A DNA stretch of 64,000 nucleotides from Chelonoidis abingdonii (lineage: Eukaryota > Chordata > Testudines > Testudinidae), in assembly GCF_003597395.2 (NCBI RefSeq), contig NC_133772.1, positions 143,603,222 through 143,667,221 of the forward strand, written 5' to 3'. Made by a program: the position numbers and the translations under genes. Of this stretch, positions 60,796-64,000 are shown in pieces; the stretch's first letter is position 1; each line of letters starts with the position of its first letter. The notes below the pieces were generated by a model that ran no database searches, had not been told where the DNA came from, and was given only the letters and a program-made list of their open reading frames with translations.

Positions 60796-61739
60796 AGTCC
60801 ACAGGTCTACTTCTGTGAGAAAAGTGGCTAAGTTCTGTCGTTCCAGGAATTTCCTGACTGTAATTGGAAGGAGTCCAAAGATCCTTAAGCTCCATGCACT
60901 TTTTCAGGGTTTAATCTAGAAATGTAATATAGGTGGTTAATTTCAATAATCAATGGTCTTCAGTCACAGGGATTATGAGAGCAGGAAGTGGCAAATAATA
61001 CCGTTGAGAACATCCACCAGCATCCTAATTCAACTCTGCAAATGTAGCCTGAGGACCATTTCAAAAGCTCATTAATTAATCTGTAAAAGATACTTGGAAA
61101 GAAACCTTACATAATTAGAACTGGGTTTTGGCCACTTCTGATGAAACCCGAATTATTTTTTTGACCCAGAACCCATTAGAATATTCTCTGGAAAGAATGA
61201 CATATTCTGGGATATTGGGCAGATTGGAATGAGTTATTAACGGTATTCGGAGAAATGTCTGTATTTCGCCAGCTTTCTCAATAAGTGGTGATCTTGCCAG
61301 GTAAACAGCACTCAGATTTGTTATAGAGGAGCTGCTCCAACAGTAAAAACACAATTCAACAAGTCATTTATTTGTCTCTAGTGTGCTCTTGTTCAGAGCA
61401 AAAAGGAGGGAATGAAAGATATTACATGGTATCTGTGCCTCTTAAGGAACAACACTGCAGTGCTCAAAACAATTTCTCTTTATCGTCTCAGCAAAATTTT
61501 TGTTAACATTATCTGACTGCTACAAGAGAATGGCATTAACATGAAAACCTGGCAGTAGAGAAACAAAGGGAGCTGACTTTGTCAGCTTAAGGCTTGACTA
61601 TTGACTAGGAAAATACTATCTTTTAGGAATGGTACTTTATTGTAAAATTTTCATAACAACTCCTGTGGCAGGTTCTGTATGTGAGGATTCCCAGTATAAT
61701 GTCCATTGATTCAAAAGGAGTTATGAACACACACACTAA

Positions 61740-61993
61740 GGGCTTGTGTTCACTGCAGAGCTAAATCGGCGCTGCCGCATTCGAGGCAGCGGCATCAATT
61801 TAGCGGGTCTAGTGAAGACATGCTCAATTGACGGGAGAGCACTCTGCCATCAATTTCTGTACTCCACCTCAAGGAGAGTGTAGTGTGGACCTTGTGGTAA
61901 GTAGATCTAACCTATGTCGACTTGAGTTATGCTATTAACACAACTCAAATTGCGTAGTTTAAATAGACCAGCAGCTGTAGTGAAGACAAGCCC
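61740..61993. mobile_element. 254 bp Harbinger-like MITE with TAA duplication
   Basis: Left end gggcttgtgttcactgcagagctaaatcgg and right end ctgtagtgaagacaagccc are inverted repeats. The flanks are taa at 61737-61739 and taa at 61994-61996, the TWA-type duplication of PIF/Harbinger elements. The interior contains agatctaacctatgtcgacttgagttatgctattaacacaactcaa, which recurs in reptile Harbinger MITEs (from memory). No transposase. Confidence 0.8.
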
Positions 61994-62334
61994 TAAGAAG
62001 CAAATATATTATTTTTGTGGTACAGGTGTAACAATTAACTTTATAGGGACGAAAAAAAATCCCACTAAGCGAGAGGGCCTTCAAAATGAATTGTATGATT
62101 CTCACACCAAGAAAATTCTGATTAAATGTGATTAAAGCTGTAATTGACACATTGGCCTATTCTCTTCTCAACAGAAATGCAAAATTCCATTGCACGCACA
62201 GATGTAAAGAGAGTAAACAAATTAATAACGGCATGGAGAGGGACAATTCATTCAACTTTTATACAGACAAAAGAGCCCGAAAGTGAAAATGTGTGGGTAA
62301 TAAACTGGTAAAATTATATAGTATGCAGTGTTGC

Positions 62335-62770
62335 TGTAGCTGGTTCTTTGTGTGGTGAGTGATTTGAGGATAGTTTGTAGGAGTCCCGATATTCCTTCAG
62401 GAAGGGTGCCAGGGCCAGATATGACTGGGTTCCCTTGTTTGTGTATTTCAGGAAGCATGTAGAAGGTCTCAGCAGTGGGTTCATGAGAGAGATTGTAGAG
62501 TTTCTCTTGGGAGTTGTTTGGGGAAGGAATTGATTATATGCTTAAATTTCCTGGATAAATTGTGGTGTGGGGCCTTCTCTGAGTTCTTTTTAGTATATGG
62601 AGTGGGAAAGCTGTCCATTGGCCTTGTTAATATACTGAGGACTACAATGATCCCCCCTTTGTCTGCTAGTTTGAACACTATCTAGTGGTTGGATTTTGAG
62701 GACTGTATAGCTGTCCTCTTGGCGTTGGAGAGATTGTTGCAGATGTGATATTGTTAAGGATTTCACAGCC
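62335..62770 (-). mobile_element. PLE RT N-terminal half, inverted
   Basis: The minus strand encodes KLADKGGIIVVLS then LPEIHKQGNPVISGPGTLPE, the palm/fingers start of a PLE reverse transcriptase (PLE-type LPKIHKP motif). It lies left of, and opposite in orientation to, the RT central part at 62790-63010. Order and orientation indicate an inversion of the 5' portion. Confidence 0.8.
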
Positions 62771-62789
62771 ACTTTCTTTCCTAGTTTCC

Positions 62790-63010
62790 TCTGCTGTGTG
62801 GACAACACTCCAACATCTACCCCAAACGTATCATCAAACTCATCCATTTCACTCTCACCCATAACAATATTTCACTCAAGAACAAACACTTTGTCCAAAC
62901 TATGGGAACAGCCATGGGTACTAGGATGGCTCCCCAGTAGTCCAAGCTCTTCATGGGCCACCTTGAACAATTTCTGGACAAATGAATTATGAAACCAGTG
63001 ATATATCTGT
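62790..63010 (+). mobile_element. PLE RT central part
   Basis: In the plus frame it reads RIIKLIHFTLTHNN, then KNKHFVQTMGTAMGTRMAP, the RT block characteristic of PLEs. Then it reads SKLFMGHLEQFLDK after stops. It is the direct continuation, in family order, of the inverted half at 62335-62770. Confidence 0.82.
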
Positions 63011-63104
63011 GAGACATTAACGATTAATTAACCTGTCCAGAGGATGAAAATAACTCCCTCAAATTTCAACCACATTTTCAACCACCACCACCACCAATCC
63101 CATG

Positions 63105-63770
63105 ATGGGGTGTTCACCCGACACCAGCCCCTAAAAGGGTTAAGGTGGCTAGGAGGGCCAATAAACCACCTGAACTGCACCTGAAGGAGAAGCCAAGGAG
63201 TAATGAGGACTTATTAAAGGATGAAGCTCACCTGGACAGAAAAAGGCCCGGCTGGTACAAAGCCAGGTAGCTGAGGGCAGAAAGGGGCTATAGGAAGGCC
63301 AAAAGTCATGCTCCCTGAGGCTATGGAGAGCAGGAAGCTTGGCCCAGAGGGAAGGGCGTACCCAGAGGAGGGTAGAAAACGAACCTAATACAGGTAGTGT
63401 ATGAAGCAGTCCAGGGAAACAGGAGCAAGATGTGGGACAGTGTAGGCTTTAGCTGATGGTCGTAGGGTCCCTAGGCTGAAACCCAGAGAAGGGGCCAGGT
63501 TCCCTTATCAGCCACTGGGGATGTGGCACCAGTGGGGGCCAGTGAATTTGAAGACTTCCTGGGATGGTCAGGACAGAGAGACTTTTTGTTACACAAATCT
63601 GCCTCGGGAAGAGGAAAAATACAGTGACCTGGCCAGAGGGCTGAGCCACAAAGAGAGAGCCATTGGGGCCTGAGAGAGATCCCTGCAGAAAGAGGTGTTA
63701 GACTAGCATAGCTAATCCTCAGCCACAGCCAAAAGGAGACACTCCAGCAGTGAGTAGAGCTCCTAGTGAC
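63105..63770. other. Unclassified GC-rich insert within a PLE
   Basis: A 660 bp block between the RT central part (to about 63090) and the RT end (from 63785). It reads gggtgttcacccgacaccagcccctaaaagggttaaggtggc at its left, and it resembles the non-coding part of a retroelement or LTR. No ORF or duplication was identified. Confidence 0.4.
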
Positions 63771-63784
63771 ACATCCATTAAACT

Positions 63785-64000
63785 CCCTTTAGAACATCAA
63801 CTTCCTGGACACCATAATCGTCTTCAACAATGGAACCCTACAGACAACTATATACAAGAAACCCATGGATCCCCACACCGATGTTTACAGATCCAGGAAC
63901 AACCCCAAACACACCAAGAAACCTGTTATCTACAGCCAGGCACTCTGATAACACAGAATATGCTCCGAGGAGAATATCTGATATGTACACCTTAGCACAC
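63785..64000 (+). mobile_element. PLE RT C-terminal part, running off the window
   Basis: The correct frame reads NINFLDTIIVFNNGTLQTT then IYKKPMDPHTDVYRSRNN and KKPVIYSQAL, followed by stops and then HRICSEENI. This is the PLE RT FLDT...YKKPTD...YSQAL block. It is the third piece of the element at 62335-63010. Confidence 0.85.

Larger units (their letters stand above)
26512..64000 (-). other. MDGA2: MDGA2 intron upstream of the Ig4 exon (right part)
   Basis: This 37.5 kb is upstream of the Ig4 exon on the coding strand, and no other MDGA exon was found in it. MDGA2 introns are very large in other vertebrates (family knowledge), so intron is the simplest reading. Unrecognised stretches are 26520-27390, 27900-28730, 28765-30730, 31800-34190, 36430-37320, 38330-38900, 39245-41735, 43580-45290, 45700-46435, 48315-52090, 52460-53050, 53175-53795, 59100-59915, 60800-61735 and 62000-62330. 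The 51380-51950 part has two same-orientation copies of a gtctatactagg-like motif, suggesting a decayed DNA element. Confidence 0.7.

Overview
The window reads as intronic and exonic nuclear DNA of a vertebrate, most likely a turtle. That call rests on repeat content recalled from family knowledge, not on a database search: many CR1/L2-type LINE copies, Penelope-like elements (PLEs) that carry a GIY-YIG endonuclease and end in a short terminus ending in GTGCCACAAGTACTCCTGTTCTTT-like sequence, a tRNA-derived SINE with a CR1-like tail, amniote MIR copies, and fold-back DNA elements whose ends resemble GGGCTTGTCTACACT.

Only one host gene is supported. Two minus-strand exons, 26182-26511 and 12990-13283, each encode one immunoglobulin domain of an MDGA protein, best matched to MDGA2. 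Both have consensus splice sites and both are phase 1 at each end, so they join in frame across a 12.9 kb intron. The rest of the window (1-12989, 13284-26181, 26512-64000) is intron of this gene as far as can be seen. I found no further exon, RNA gene, CRISPR array or operon-like system.

Layout: 1-2265 is a GC-rich minus-strand retroelement 5' region with a gag-like ORF (DIRS-like, tentative). 2.3-13 kb is intron with a 750 bp inverted-repeat DNA element, L2/CR1/MIR fragments and palindromes. 13-26 kb holds a multi-layer nest: a plus-strand CR1 broken by two minus-strand LINEs and by a PLE with a 14 bp target-site duplication. 30.7-31.8 kb is a solo LTR with a perfect 5 bp target-site duplication. 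34.5-39.3 kb has PLE pieces, including a fold-back insertion with an 11 bp duplication. 41.7-48.3 kb is dense in minus-strand CR1, one copy split by a 241 bp MITE. 53.8-58.5 kb has a long PLE, a near full-span but decayed CR1, and a Ty3/gypsy integrase remnant. 59.9-64 kb has a CR1, a Harbinger-like MITE and a PLE whose 5' half is inverted.

The elements are almost all broken copies. The main interest is the clean insertion record (duplications, empty-site reconstructions, inversions) inside one neuronal gene intron. I see no convincing undescribed biological system here. One ambiguous base (n) is at 22194.
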